Source: Azospirillum sp. TSO35-2 (GTDB lineage Bacteria; Pseudomonadota; Alphaproteobacteria; Azospirillales; Azospirillaceae). From it: a DNA stretch of 64,000 nt. The notes below the pieces were generated by a model that saw only the letters and a program-made list of their open reading frames with translations, was not told where the DNA came from and did not search any database. Of this stretch, positions 27,194-36,372 are shown piece by piece. The translations under genes were made by a program, and so were the position numbers. The stretch lies in contig NZ_LGRA01000021.1 of NCBI RefSeq assembly GCF_003116095.1, forward strand, positions 428,226 through 492,225, in the 5' to 3' direction. Every line of letters starts with the position of its first letter. The stretch's first letter is position 1.

Positions 27194-28654
27194 ATGAGCG
27201 TTCAGCCCGAAAGCCCGCCGCTCGCCGCCGCTCCCGGGGCCGCCACCTCGGGGAGCCCGGTCCGCCGCCGCCACTGGCGCTTCCGCTTTCCCGACAGCCT
27301 CGCCGCGCGGATCGCGCTGACGGTGGTGCTGGCGCTGCTGCTGACCCAGGCGATCAGCGCGCTGGTCTACCTGACCGACCGCAGCGAAGGGCCGCCGATC
27401 CATGGCCCCAACGTGCTGGTCCAGCGCGTCACCGCCATCGTGCAGCTGGTGGAAAGCACGCCGGTGCCGGGGCGGGACCGGGTGGTGCGCGCCATCGACG
27501 ACCCGGTCCTGCGCGTCGAATGGCACCCCGACCGGCCGCCGGAGCTGGAGGATTACGCGGGCGTGCGCTTCGACCCGCTGAAGCGCCGGCTGCGCGAATC
27601 GCTGGACAGCCCCAACCGCGCCATCGTGGTGGAGGTGCAGCGCCCGCCGCACGACGCCGATCACCGCCACCCGCCGCCGCCCTTCGCCGGCGGCGAGGAC
27701 AACCGGCACTGGGGGCCGCATGTCCGGCTGTCGGTGCGGCTGACCGACGGCTCCTGGCTCAGCTTCACCGGCGGCGACCCGATGGCCGGGCCGTTCGGCA
27801 TCCTGCGCTTCGTGCTGTGGATGGGGGCGATGGCCGGGGGGATCCTGCTGGTGTCGCTGCTGGCCGCCCGCCGGGTGACCGCGCCCTTGGCCGGCTTCGC
27901 GGCCGCCGCCGAACGGCTGAGCGTCGACGGCGAGGCCAAACCGCTGCCGGAGCAGGGGCCGAGCGAGCTGCGCGCCGCCACCCGCGCCTTCAACCGGATG
28001 CAGGGCCGGCTCGCCCGCTTCGTCGCCGACCGCACCCAGATGCTGGCGGCGATCAGCCACGACCTGCGCACGCCGATCACCCGGCTGCGCCTGCGCGCCG
28101 AGCTGGTCGACGACCCGGAGATGCAGCGGCGGATGCTGTCCGACCTGGACGAGATGGAGGCGATGATCTCCGCCACCCTCGCCTTTGCCCGCGACGACGC
28201 CCAGCGCGAGCCGCGCGGCCGCTTCGACCTCGCCGACCTGCTGCAGAGCCTGTGCGACGACCGCGTCGACGCCGGCCACCGCGCCGCCTACGCCGGCCCT
28301 GCCCACGCGGTGGCGGAAGGCCGGCCGGTCGCGCTGCGCCGCGCCTTCGCCAACCTGATGGACAACGCCATCGCCTATGGCGGCGGCTTCACCGTCCGGC
28401 TGGAGGACGGGCCGGGCACCGACGGCCACGCCCTGATCCATGTCGAGGACGACGGCCCCGGCATCCCGGAGGCCGAGTTCGAGAAGGTCTTCGCCCCCTT
28501 CTACCGGCTGGAACGCTCCCGCTCGCGCGACACCGGCGGCGTCGGGCTCGGCCTGTCGACCGCCCGCACCATCATCCGCGGCCACGGCGGCGACGTGACC
28601 CTGGCGAACCGGCCCGAAGGCGGCCTGCGGGTGACGGTGACGCTGCCGCTTTAG
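27194..28654 (+). CDS. Sensor histidine kinase (HAMP, OmpR-type partner)
   Basis: This 486-residue inner-membrane kinase has membrane helices at about 38-58 and 208-230. The periplasmic sensor of about 150 residues carries a His/Pro-rich stretch (DADHRHPPPPFAGGEDNRHW) that could bind metal. A HAMP segment follows (RRVTAPLAGFAAAAERLS), then the phosphoacceptor His289 (AAISHDLRTPITRL). The ATPase boxes are NLMDNAIAYGG (N), EDDGPGIP (G1) and GVGLGLS (G2). It is four bases after the regulator gene, so the two are cotranscribed. The signal is unknown; the neighbouring Spy/CpxP-like protein suggests envelope stress or metals. Confidence 0.93.
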   Translation: MSVQPESPPLAAAPGAATSGSPVRRRHWRFRFPDSLAARIALTVVLALLLTQAISALVYLTDRSEGPPIHGPNVLVQRVTAIVQLVESTPVPGRDRVVRAIDDPVLRVEWHPDRPPELEDYAGVRFDPLKRRLRESLDSPNRAIVVEVQRPPHDADHRHPPPPFAGGEDNRHWGPHVRLSVRLTDGSWLSFTGGDPMAGPFGILRFVLWMGAMAGGILLVSLLAARRVTAPLAGFAAAAERLSVDGEAKPLPEQGPSELRAATRAFNRMQGRLARFVADRTQMLAAISHDLRTPITRLRLRAELVDDPEMQRRMLSDLDEMEAMISATLAFARDDAQREPRGRFDLADLLQSLCDDRVDAGHRAAYAGPAHAVAEGRPVALRRAFANLMDNAIAYGGGFTVRLEDGPGTDGHALIHVEDDGPGIPEAEFEKVFAPFYRLERSRSRDTGGVGLGLSTARTIIRGHGGDVTLANRPEGGLRVTVTLPL

Positions 28655-28657
28655 CAG

Positions 28658-28680
28658 CCCTCTCCCGCCCCGGGAGAGGG
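28658..28680. repeat. CCCTCTCCCG/CGGGAGAGGG hairpin after the kinase gene
   Basis: Perfect ten-base arms enclose a CCC loop, starting four bases after the kinase stop. It is a minimal member of the repeat family at 5606, 19490 and 43454. It may stabilise the two-component mRNA. The remaining 180 bases before the PBP1A gene show nothing else clear. Confidence 0.7.
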
Positions 28681-28864
28681 ATTTCTCCCACCCCCACCTC
28701 CCCCGCAATTGTGGAGAGAGTCATTCTTTCGCCACGGTCGCGGGACAAATAATCGACTCGCCATGACCGGTCTTTCGGCGAAGCGGGCGTCGGCGTATTA
28801 GGACGATGGCGGGGGCGATCCCCGCGGGACGTCATCGACCTTCAGGGGCTTTTGTGAGTGCGCC

Positions 28865-31228
28865 GTGACCGCCGACCGACCGGACCATCCCACGGACCCG
28901 CGCCACCGGAGCCAGCTTTACGCGGGGCTCCGCCCGATCGCCACGCGGGACGACCCGTCGCCGCTCGACCGTTTCAGCGCCGGGGCGCTGGCGAAGGGGC
29001 TCGCCGGCAAGGCGGTGACGCTGGCCAAGGCGGAGATCGCCAAGCGGGGCCGGAGCAAGCGCCGCCGCACGCTGCTGCCGCCGACACCGATCCTGCCGTC
29101 CTTCACCCTGCCGAAGCTCGCATTGCCGAAATTCGCGTCGTCCAAACCCGGATCCTCCAAACCCGCCTCGCCGTCCCCGCGGCGATCCGGCGGTTACCCG
29201 CCGCCGCCTCCGGCCAAGCCGCCCGCTGGGCCGCGCCGGGCCGCCCCGCCGCCGCGTCGTGGTGGCGGCTGGCTGCAACGGCTGCTGCAATGGGGGCTGG
29301 TCGCCGCCATCTGGTGCGGTATCGGGCTGGGGGCGGTGCTGGCCTGGTTCGCGCTCGACCTGCCCGACATCTCCAAGGTGGCGCAGTTCGAACGACGCGC
29401 CTCGATCACCGTGCTGGCCGCCGACGGCAGCGAGTTCGCCCGCTTCGGCGACCTGCATGGCACGACGCTGAGCGTGCGCGACCTGCCGCCCCACCTGATC
29501 AACGCCGTGCTGGCGATCGAGGACCGGCGCTTCTATTCGCATTTCGGCATCGACCCGATCGGGCTGGTGCGCGCGGTCTACGTCAACTGGCGGTCGGGCC
29601 GCGCGGTGCAGGGCGGCTCGACCATCACCCAGCAGCTTGCCAAGAACCTGTTCCTGACACCGGAAAAATCGCTGAAGCGCAAGATCCAGGAGGCGATGCT
29701 GGCGCTGTGGCTGGAGCACCGCTTCACCAAGGACCAGATCCTCACCGCCTACCTGAACCGCGTCTATCTCGGCGCCGGCACCTTCGGCGTGGACGCCGCG
29801 GCGCGCACCTATTTCGGCAAGCCGGCGACCGAGGTCGACGTCCGCGAATCGGCGGTGCTCGCCGGGCTGCTGAAGGCGCCGTCGCGCTACGCCCCCAGCT
29901 CCAACCCCGACGAATCGGCGGAGCGCGCCCGCGTCGTCATGGCGGCGATGCTGGACGGCGGCTTCCTGACCCAGGCGCAGTACGACGCGGCGCGCGCCGC
30001 CAAGCCCTCGCCCAAGCGCAAGCCCGGCGGCGACGGCCGCTATTTCGCCGACTGGGTGACCGATCTGGTGCCGGGCTTCGTCGGCCCCGATGCCGGCGAC
30101 GTCGTCGTCCGCTCCACGCTGGACCTGAAGATGCAGCGCGCCGCCGAACAGCGGCTGGAGGCGTTGCTGGCCGGTCCCGGCGTCGCCGCCAACGTCCGCC
30201 AGGGCGCGCTGGTCGCCATGGCGCCGGACGGGGCGGTGCGGGCGCTGGTCGGCGGCCGCGACTACGACAGCAGCGAGTTCAACCGCGCCACCCAGGCGAT
30301 GCGGCAGCCGGGTTCCGCCTTCAAGCCCTTCGTCTATCTGGCGGCGCTGGAGTCCGGCTGGACGCCCGACAGCCAGATCGAGGACGCGCCGGTCCAGCTC
30401 GGCACCTGGAGCCCCGGCAACTACGACGGCAAGTACCGCGGCACCATCACGCTGGCCTCGGCGCTCGCCCATTCCTCCAACACGGCGACGGCGCGGCTGA
30501 TCGACCGGGTCGGCACCGACCGGGTGCGGCGCATCGCGTCCGGCCTCGGCATCGCCTCGCCGCTGACCAGGGACCTGTCGCTGGCGCTCGGCACCAGCGA
30601 GGTGACGCCGCTGGAGCTGGTGCGCGCCTACGCCGGCATCGCCAACCGCGGCGCGCCGGTGTGGGCCTACGCCATCACCGAGATCAAAAGCCGCGACGGC
30701 GCCGTGCTGTACCGGCGCCAGGGCGGTGGCAGCGCCGCGGTGGTCGACCCCGCCCACGCGGTTCAGCTCACCCAGATGATGGGTGGCGTGCTCGACTATG
30801 GCACCGGCCGCAGCGCCCGCCTGAACCGCCCGGCGGCGGCGAAGTCGGGCACGACCCAGGACTATCACGACGCCTGGTTCGTCGGCTTCACCGCCGATCT
30901 GGTCGCCGGCGTCTGGCTGGGCAACGACAACAACGAGGCGATGAAGAAGGTCACCGGCGGCACCCTGCCGGCCAAGCTGTGGCACGACTTCATGATGGAC
31001 GCCCACGCCGGCAAGCCGGCCCGCCCGCTGCCCGGCCTGGACGGCGCCCCGGCCTGGAGCCCGCCGGCCGGCGGGGTGCCGATGGCCTCGGCCGACGCCG
31101 CGCGTCCATCCTCGGCGTTGCAGCGCGTCGACAGCGGCATCGGCTCGCTGATCGAGAAGATCGCCGGCGGCGCCACCCCCACCGCCCCGCGGGTGCAGTA
31201 CGACTACAACAACAGCAGCGCCCGGTAA
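28865..31228 (+). CDS. Class A penicillin-binding protein (PBP1A-like)
   Basis: This 787-residue bifunctional cell-wall synthase has a long Pro/Lys-rich cytoplasmic tail (1-135) and a membrane helix at about 137-162. The GT51 glycosyltransferase domain contains the catalytic glutamate Glu219 in EDRRFYSHFGID and the GGSTITQQLAKN motif. The transpeptidase domain has the nucleophile Ser484 with Lys487 (GSAFKPF), an SSN motif near 537, and KSGT at 660-663. The repetitive KL(A/P)LPKF(A)SSKPGSSKP tail region is unusual but low-complexity. The start is GTG at 28865. It is a stand-alone gene. Confidence 0.94.
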   Translation: MTADRPDHPTDPRHRSQLYAGLRPIATRDDPSPLDRFSAGALAKGLAGKAVTLAKAEIAKRGRSKRRRTLLPPTPILPSFTLPKLALPKFASSKPGSSKPASPSPRRSGGYPPPPPAKPPAGPRRAAPPPRRGGGWLQRLLQWGLVAAIWCGIGLGAVLAWFALDLPDISKVAQFERRASITVLAADGSEFARFGDLHGTTLSVRDLPPHLINAVLAIEDRRFYSHFGIDPIGLVRAVYVNWRSGRAVQGGSTITQQLAKNLFLTPEKSLKRKIQEAMLALWLEHRFTKDQILTAYLNRVYLGAGTFGVDAAARTYFGKPATEVDVRESAVLAGLLKAPSRYAPSSNPDESAERARVVMAAMLDGGFLTQAQYDAARAAKPSPKRKPGGDGRYFADWVTDLVPGFVGPDAGDVVVRSTLDLKMQRAAEQRLEALLAGPGVAANVRQGALVAMAPDGAVRALVGGRDYDSSEFNRATQAMRQPGSAFKPFVYLAALESGWTPDSQIEDAPVQLGTWSPGNYDGKYRGTITLASALAHSSNTATARLIDRVGTDRVRRIASGLGIASPLTRDLSLALGTSEVTPLELVRAYAGIANRGAPVWAYAITEIKSRDGAVLYRRQGGGSAAVVDPAHAVQLTQMMGGVLDYGTGRSARLNRPAAAKSGTTQDYHDAWFVGFTADLVAGVWLGNDNNEAMKKVTGGTLPAKLWHDFMMDAHAGKPARPLPGLDGAPAWSPPAGGVPMASADAARPSSALQRVDSGIGSLIEKIAGGATPTAPRVQYDYNNSSAR

Positions 31229-31304
31229 GGGAGCCACGCCGATTCCGCCGGGACGGCGGGACTGCTATACCTCCAACGGTTTTGCAGCGGAGACGGGACG
31301 GGGC

Positions 31305-32600
31305 ATGGCGGCGGACGGGCGACTGGGGCGGGGGGACGCGGGCGTGATGGGCGCGGGAGCGATGACGGCGGCGTTGACGGTCGACCACCGGCCGCGCCCG
31401 CTTGCCGCCAGCCTCGCCGCCACGCTGACGGCCGTCCATCCGCCGATGCCGGAGGCGCCCGCCCGCCGTGACGCCCTGAACCCGCTGCTGAGCGTCGCCG
31501 CCCCGGTGCTGGCCCTGGCCGGGGAGCTGCGCGACCGCGTCGCCCCCGCCGCCCTGCCGGCGCGGGCCGCCGTGGCCGCCGCGCTGGAGCGGTTCGAGCG
31601 CGACAGCGCCGCCGCCGGGCTGGAGGCCGATTCGGTGCGCGCCGCCCGCGTCGCGCTGGCCGCCACGCTGGACGACGTCGCGCGGGCCGCCGGCCATGGT
31701 GGCGCGGCGGTGGCGGAGCCGGGGGCCGGGGTGCGCTTCTTCGACCTGCTCGACGGCATGCTGGGCGACCCGCGCCGCCACCGCCACGCGCTGGAGCTGT
31801 TCTACGCCTGCCTGTCGCTCGGCTTCGAGGGGCGCTACCGCGACAAGCCCGGCGGCGCCCACGACCTCGCCCATCTGCGCGACGAGCTGTACCGCATCCT
31901 GCGCCGCGCCCGCGGCGACGCCGCGCCGGTGCTGTCGCCCGCCTGGGCCGGGGTGACGGAGCGTTTCCGGCCGCTGGGTGGGACGCTGCCGGCCTGGATC
32001 GTCTGGGCGGCGGTGGCGCTCGGCCTGTCGGGGCTGTACGTCCAGCTGGCCGGCTCGCTCGACCGCCGGGCGGAACCGGTGGCGGCGCGGATCGACGCGC
32101 TGCTGCCCGACCGGCCGATCGAGATCGCGCGGCTGGTGCCGCCACCGCCGCCCACCGCCGGGCCGGCGCTGATCGCCCGGGTCACCGGCCAGTTGGCGCC
32201 GGAGATCCGCAGCGGCGCCGTCGAGGTGCTGGCCGGCGAGGACGGGGCGCTGGTGATCCGCATTCCGGCCGCCGCCATGTTCGCCACCGCCGGCGACGCG
32301 GTGAAGGCCCGCCACCGGGCGGTCGTCGAGCGGGTCGGGCAGGCGCTGGCGCCGGAGGCCGGCAGCGTGGTGGTGGTCGCCCACAGCGATGGTCAGACGC
32401 CGCAAGGCGGCCGGCTCGCCAACCCGCAGGCCCTGACCGAGGGGCGGGCGGAGGCGGTGCGCAAGCTGCTGGAGCGCAGCCTCGCGCCCACCCGCCTGTC
32501 GGCCGAGGGGCGCGGCGACCAGGAGCCGGTCGCCCTCAACGACACGCCCGCCGGGCGCGACTCGAACCGGCGGATCGACATCCGCCTCTACCCGCACTAG
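31305..32600 (+). CDS. tssL: Type VI secretion membrane protein TssL with OmpA-like domain
   Basis: This 431-residue protein has a DotU/TssL cytoplasmic domain (about 55-215; note NPLLSVAAPVLALAGELR and the FYACLSLGFEGRYRDKPGG hallmark, here FYACLSLGFEGRY). A single membrane helix follows at about 225-247, then a C-terminal peptidoglycan-binding OmpA-like domain (about 310-430, with VVVVAHSDGQTP, LTEGRAEAVRKLLE and NRRIDIRL). TssL, TssM and TssJ form the T6SS membrane complex. The next gene, tssM, begins 10 bases later. Other T6SS genes (sheath, tube, baseplate, ClpV) are not in the window. Confidence 0.9.
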   Translation: MAADGRLGRGDAGVMGAGAMTAALTVDHRPRPLAASLAATLTAVHPPMPEAPARRDALNPLLSVAAPVLALAGELRDRVAPAALPARAAVAAALERFERDSAAAGLEADSVRAARVALAATLDDVARAAGHGGAAVAEPGAGVRFFDLLDGMLGDPRRHRHALELFYACLSLGFEGRYRDKPGGAHDLAHLRDELYRILRRARGDAAPVLSPAWAGVTERFRPLGGTLPAWIVWAAVALGLSGLYVQLAGSLDRRAEPVAARIDALLPDRPIEIARLVPPPPPTAGPALIARVTGQLAPEIRSGAVEVLAGEDGALVIRIPAAAMFATAGDAVKARHRAVVERVGQALAPEAGSVVVVAHSDGQTPQGGRLANPQALTEGRAEAVRKLLERSLAPTRLSAEGRGDQEPVALNDTPAGRDSNRRIDIRLYPH

Positions 32601-32610
32601 GGCGCCGGCG

Positions 32611-34761
32611 ATGGCTTTGTCCCGCACCCGCGCCACGTTGCCCGCTCCGAAGCCTCCCGCTCCGAAGCCGCCGACCAAGCGCCGCAAGGCCGCGCCCGTC
32701 CCGTCGCCGCATCGGTCGGCCCGCACCCGCTGGGCGGTGTCGCTCGGCGGCGCGCTGGCGCTCGGGCTGATCGGCTGGTTGCTGTTGCCGCGGCTGGCGC
32801 TGGCCATGGCGCCGCCGCTGGCCCTGGCGGCCGAGGCCGACTGGACCGTCCGGCTGCTGCCGCTTGGGCTGGCGCTGGCCGGCTGGCTGGTGGCGAACCG
32901 CCGCATCGACGCGGCGGAGCGCGCCGCCAACGCCCGGCTGGTCGAGGCGCTGGCCGCCTCCCGCGATCCCGAGCTGAAGGCGTCGCTGGAGGAGATCGGC
33001 ACCGTCGCCAAGCGGCTGGACGCGGTGCTGGGCCGGCTGCGCACCCATCGTTTCGGAAGCGGATCGATCAGCCGGCGCTGGGGTGGACGCTACCTCTACC
33101 AGTTGCCCTGGTATCTGGTGATCGGCGCGCCGGGATCGGGCAAGACCACCGCGCTGGCCAACGCCGGGCTGAACGCCGCCCTGCCGACCCCCACCCTGCA
33201 CGACAACGATATCGCCGAGCCGGTGTCCGGCCCCGTCTCCGGCTTGGGCGGTACCCGGAATTGCGACTGGTGGTTCACCGACCGGGCGGTGCTGATCGAC
33301 ACCGCCGGGCGCTACACCACCCAGGACAGCCGGCGCGCCGTCGACGGGCGGGTGTGGTCCGGCCTGCTCGAGCTGCTGAAGGAGCATCGGCCGCGCCAGC
33401 CCGCCAACGGCGTGCTGCTGACGCTGAGCCTGCCCGACCTCGCCGGCTGGAGCGATGCGGAGCGGCGCAACCACGCCATCCAGATCCGCCAGCGCCTGAA
33501 CGAGCTGCGCATCCATCTCGGCGTCCGGCTGCCGGTCTACGCCGTGTTGACCAAGGCCGACCTGCTGGAGGGCTTCGCGACCTTCTTCGACCCGCTCGAC
33601 CGCGCCGGCCGGGCGCAGGTCTGGGGCATCACCCTGCCGGTGGAGGAGGGGGCGAAAGAGAGAGTGGCGAACCCGCTGCCGGCCTTCCACGACCTCTACG
33701 CCGGGCTGGTGCGGCGGTTGGACGAGCGGCTGCTCGACCGGCTGCACCAGGAGCCGGACATCCGCCGCCGCAGCGCCGCCTTCGCCTTCCCGCTGCGCAT
33801 CGCCGGGCTGGAGCCGGCGCTGGCCGACATCGTCGACACCGTCTTCGGCTCGGAGCAGGGGGAGGAGGCGCCGCGGCTGCGCGGCCTCTACCTGACCAGC
33901 GCCACCCAGACCGACGGTCCGGTCGGCCTGCTGGAACCGGGCGCCGACGAGCCGGCCCCGACCTACTTTCTCGACCGGCTGCTGCCGGACGTCGTCTTTC
34001 CGGAGGCCAACCTCGCGCAGGTCGACCGCGTGGTCGAGCGCGCCCGCCGCCGCCGCGCCGGCTTGTCGGCCGCCGCGGCGCTGGCGGCCGGGCTGCTGGT
34101 CGGCGGCTATTGGCTGGTCAGCGCCCGCGGCAACGCCGCCCTGCTGGAGCGCGCCGACGCCGGCGCCGCGGCGGTGGAGGCGGCGCTGCGCCCGCTCGAC
34201 ACGCCGCCGCGGGCGCTGGCGCGGGTGGACGACGCCGACCCGGCGGCGATCCTGCCGGCGCTCGACGCGTTGCGCGCCCTGCCGCTCGGCTACGAGGACC
34301 GGCGGGACTGGGCCGACCCGGCGCTGGCCGGCGGGCTCTACCAGGGCGGGCGCATCGCCGGGCCGGCGCGCGACGCCTACCGCCGGGCCCTGCGCACCCA
34401 GTTCCTCGCCCGCATCGCGCTGCGGCTGGAAGAGCGGCTGCGCGCCGACTGGGCGTTGCCCGACCAACTGCGGCAGACCCTGGCCGCCTACCGCATGGTC
34501 GGCGGCGCCGTGCCGATGAACCCGGGGGCTTTGGCCGAATGGCTGGCGCTCGACTGGCAGCGGGCGCTGCCCGGCCCGGCGAACGAGGGCCGGCGGCGGG
34601 CGCTGGGCGACCATCTGGCGGCGCTGTTCGCCGTCGGCTTCGCCCCCGTCCCGCCCGACGAGACGCTGGTCGCCCGCGTCGAGGAGGTGCTGGCCCAATC
34701 GGCGCCGTCGTCGGCATCCTCTTCGGCCGTCGTCAGCCCGGGCCGGGCGGTGCCGCCGTGA
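32611..34761 (+). CDS. tssM: Type VI secretion protein TssM (IcmF), short form
   Basis: At 716 residues this is much shorter than typical TssM (about 1,100-1,200). Two membrane helices (about 42-60 and 70-95) precede the IcmF cytoplasmic domain, with Walker A GAPGSGKTT at 172-180 and WWFTDRAVLIDTAGRY. A third helix lies near 482-503. The start of the periplasmic ImcF-related region follows, but the sequence ends in a low-complexity tail (APSSASSSAVVSPGRAVPP). The distal periplasmic half and the C-terminal domain that reaches TssJ are missing, and no remnant is visible downstream. The stop overlaps the tagF start (GTGA). The N-terminal NTPase part looks intact. Confidence 0.88.
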   Translation: MALSRTRATLPAPKPPAPKPPTKRRKAAPVPSPHRSARTRWAVSLGGALALGLIGWLLLPRLALAMAPPLALAAEADWTVRLLPLGLALAGWLVANRRIDAAERAANARLVEALAASRDPELKASLEEIGTVAKRLDAVLGRLRTHRFGSGSISRRWGGRYLYQLPWYLVIGAPGSGKTTALANAGLNAALPTPTLHDNDIAEPVSGPVSGLGGTRNCDWWFTDRAVLIDTAGRYTTQDSRRAVDGRVWSGLLELLKEHRPRQPANGVLLTLSLPDLAGWSDAERRNHAIQIRQRLNELRIHLGVRLPVYAVLTKADLLEGFATFFDPLDRAGRAQVWGITLPVEEGAKERVANPLPAFHDLYAGLVRRLDERLLDRLHQEPDIRRRSAAFAFPLRIAGLEPALADIVDTVFGSEQGEEAPRLRGLYLTSATQTDGPVGLLEPGADEPAPTYFLDRLLPDVVFPEANLAQVDRVVERARRRRAGLSAAAALAAGLLVGGYWLVSARGNAALLERADAGAAAVEAALRPLDTPPRALARVDDADPAAILPALDALRALPLGYEDRRDWADPALAGGLYQGGRIAGPARDAYRRALRTQFLARIALRLEERLRADWALPDQLRQTLAAYRMVGGAVPMNPGALAEWLALDWQRALPGPANEGRRRALGDHLAALFAVGFAPVPPDETLVARVEEVLAQSAPSSASSSAVVSPGRAVPP

Positions 34762-35507
34762 TCGGGCATCCGGGCGGCCAAGCGGGTCTGGGAGGGTTCG
34801 CGGCGCGGGCGTCGGCCTTCCTGGGCGGCCCGGGGCGCGGCATCGGCGTGGGCTCCGGCGGCGGAGTCGATCTGGTGGTCGGCTTCCACGGCAAGGTGCC
34901 GGCGCGCGGCGACTTCGTCGGCCACGGCCTGCCGCGCGAGGTGCTGGGGCCGCTGGACGGCTGGCTGTCGGCGGCGCTGGGCGAGGCCGGGCGGCGGTTG
35001 GGCGGCGAATGGGAGACGCTGTTCGGGCAGGCGCCGGTCTGGCGCTTCGCCCTGTCGGCCGGGTTGTGCGGCGCCGCCCCGCTGGCCGGGGTGTGGCTGC
35101 CCAGCGCCGACCGGGTCGGGCGGCTCTACCCCTTCACCATCGTTGCCAGCCTGCCGGCCGGTCTCGACCTCGCGGCGGTGCCGGCGGCCTGCGCCGGCTG
35201 GTTCACCCGCGCCGAGGCGGTGGCCGACGATGCCTGCCGCGCCGGGGCCGACGTGGAAGGGTTGCCGGCCCGGCTGGCGATCCTCGGCCGGCCCGACGCG
35301 GAGCGGGTGTCCGCCACCACCCGCGCCCTGCTCGACCGGCTGTCCGGCCCGCTGCCGGCCGGCGCCAGCCTGTGGTGGACCCGCGGCGGCGGCCGGGTGG
35401 CGCCGTCGCTGCTGTCCTGCGCCGGCCTGCCCGCCGGGCCGCGGCTGGCCGCCTTCCTGGACGGGGCGTGGGACCGCTGGGGCTGGGAGAACACCGGGGA
35501 GGGGTAG
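34758..35507 (+). CDS. tagF: Type VI secretion accessory protein TagF
   Basis: This 249-residue protein starts at GTG 34758, overlapping the tssM stop by four bases. After a glycine-rich leader of about 35 residues it matches the TagF (DUF2094/ImpM) fold: VVGFHGKVPARGDFVGHGLP, then GLCGAAPLAGVWLPSADRVGRLYPFTI (here written in part: GVWLPSADRVGRLYPFT), and SLWWTRGGGR. TagF is a post-translational repressor of T6SS firing in Pseudomonas and Agrobacterium. Its presence right behind a truncated tssM, without the rest of the system, suggests a rearranged or remnant cluster. Confidence 0.85.
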   Translation: MIGHPGGQAGLGGFAARASAFLGGPGRGIGVGSGGGVDLVVGFHGKVPARGDFVGHGLPREVLGPLDGWLSAALGEAGRRLGGEWETLFGQAPVWRFALSAGLCGAAPLAGVWLPSADRVGRLYPFTIVASLPAGLDLAAVPAACAGWFTRAEAVADDACRAGADVEGLPARLAILGRPDAERVSATTRALLDRLSGPLPAGASLWWTRGGGRVAPSLLSCAGLPAGPRLAAFLDGAWDRWGWENTGEG

Positions 35508-35517
35508 AGGCGCTCCC

Positions 35518-36372
35518 TCACTCCCCCGTCTGCAACAGGGCGCCGCGCACGCGGGCCTGGTGGAAGGCAAGCAGGAACACCCCCACGCCCAGCGCCATGT
35601 ACAGGGCGTTCAGCCCGGTGGCCCAGGCCAGATGGTCCCAGCGCAGGGCCCCGCCGTAGATCAGCGCCCGCATGCCCTCGAAGACGTGCGACGACGGCAG
35701 CATCCACGACACCGGCTGAAGCCAGCCGGGCAGCACCGACACCGGGTAGTAGACGGCGCTGACCGGGGCCAGCATGAAGACGACGATCCAGGCCAGCCCC
35801 TCCGCCCCCATGCCGTAGCGCAGGATCAGCGCCACGATCAGCAGGCCCAGCGACCAGCCCAGCACGATCAGGTTGGCGAAGAAGGCGGCCAGCGGCAGGC
35901 CCAGGGCGAAGACCGAATAGCCGAAGAAGGGAATTGCCAGCAGCGCCGCCGGCACCACGCCGATCAGCGTGCGCAGCAGGCTCATCACCATCAGCGACGC
36001 GACCCATTCGCCGGGGCGCAGCGGGCTGACGAACAGGTGGCCCAGGTTGCGCGACCACATCTCCTCCAGGAAGGAGACGGAGACGCCGAGCTGGCCGCGG
36101 AACAGCACGTCCCACAGCAGCACGGCGCTGACCAGCACGCCGGCGCCCTGCGCCACCCAGCCGCTGGCCCCGCCGCTGCTCGACGCCATGAACTGGTTGA
36201 TGTAGCCCCACAGGATCATCTGCATGGTCGGCCAGTAGGCCAGCTCCAGGATGCGCGGCCAGGACCCGCGCAGCAGATAGACGTAGCGCAGCACCATGGC
36301 GCCCACCCGGCGCGGCGAAACATCGGCGCGGGGGACGGCGACCGCCGGCATGGCGGGCTCATTCGGCCGCAT
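35518..36372 (-). CDS. ABC-2 type transporter permease
   Basis: This 284-residue protein has about six membrane segments (including WVAQGAGVLVSAVLLWDVLF, LIGVVPAALLAIPFFGYSVF and GLAWIVVFMLAPVSAVYY), typical of ABC-2 exporters. The cytoplasmic loop with VSFLEEMWSRNLGHLFVSPLRP is characteristic. The start at ATG 36372 lies inside the end of the ATPase gene (14-base overlap), so the pair is translationally coupled. The substrate is unknown; relatives export lipids, polysaccharides or drugs. The gene ends 10 bases from the convergent tagF stop. Confidence 0.88.
   Translation of the reverse strand: MRPNEPAMPAVAVPRADVSPRRVGAMVLRYVYLLRGSWPRILELAYWPTMQMILWGYINQFMASSSGGASGWVAQGAGVLVSAVLLWDVLFRGQLGVSVSFLEEMWSRNLGHLFVSPLRPGEWVASLMVMSLLRTLIGVVPAALLAIPFFGYSVFALGLPLAAFFANLIVLGWSLGLLIVALILRYGMGAEGLAWIVVFMLAPVSAVYYPVSVLPGWLQPVSWMLPSSHVFEGMRALIYGGALRWDHLAWATGLNALYMALGVGVFLLAFHQARVRGALLQTGE

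Noticed and set aside
28832..31237. Long open frame antisense to PBP1A (801 codons)
   Set aside because: It is a compositional shadow of the GC-rich PBP1A gene; it lacks any recognisable motif, and the same effect occurs opposite many genes here.
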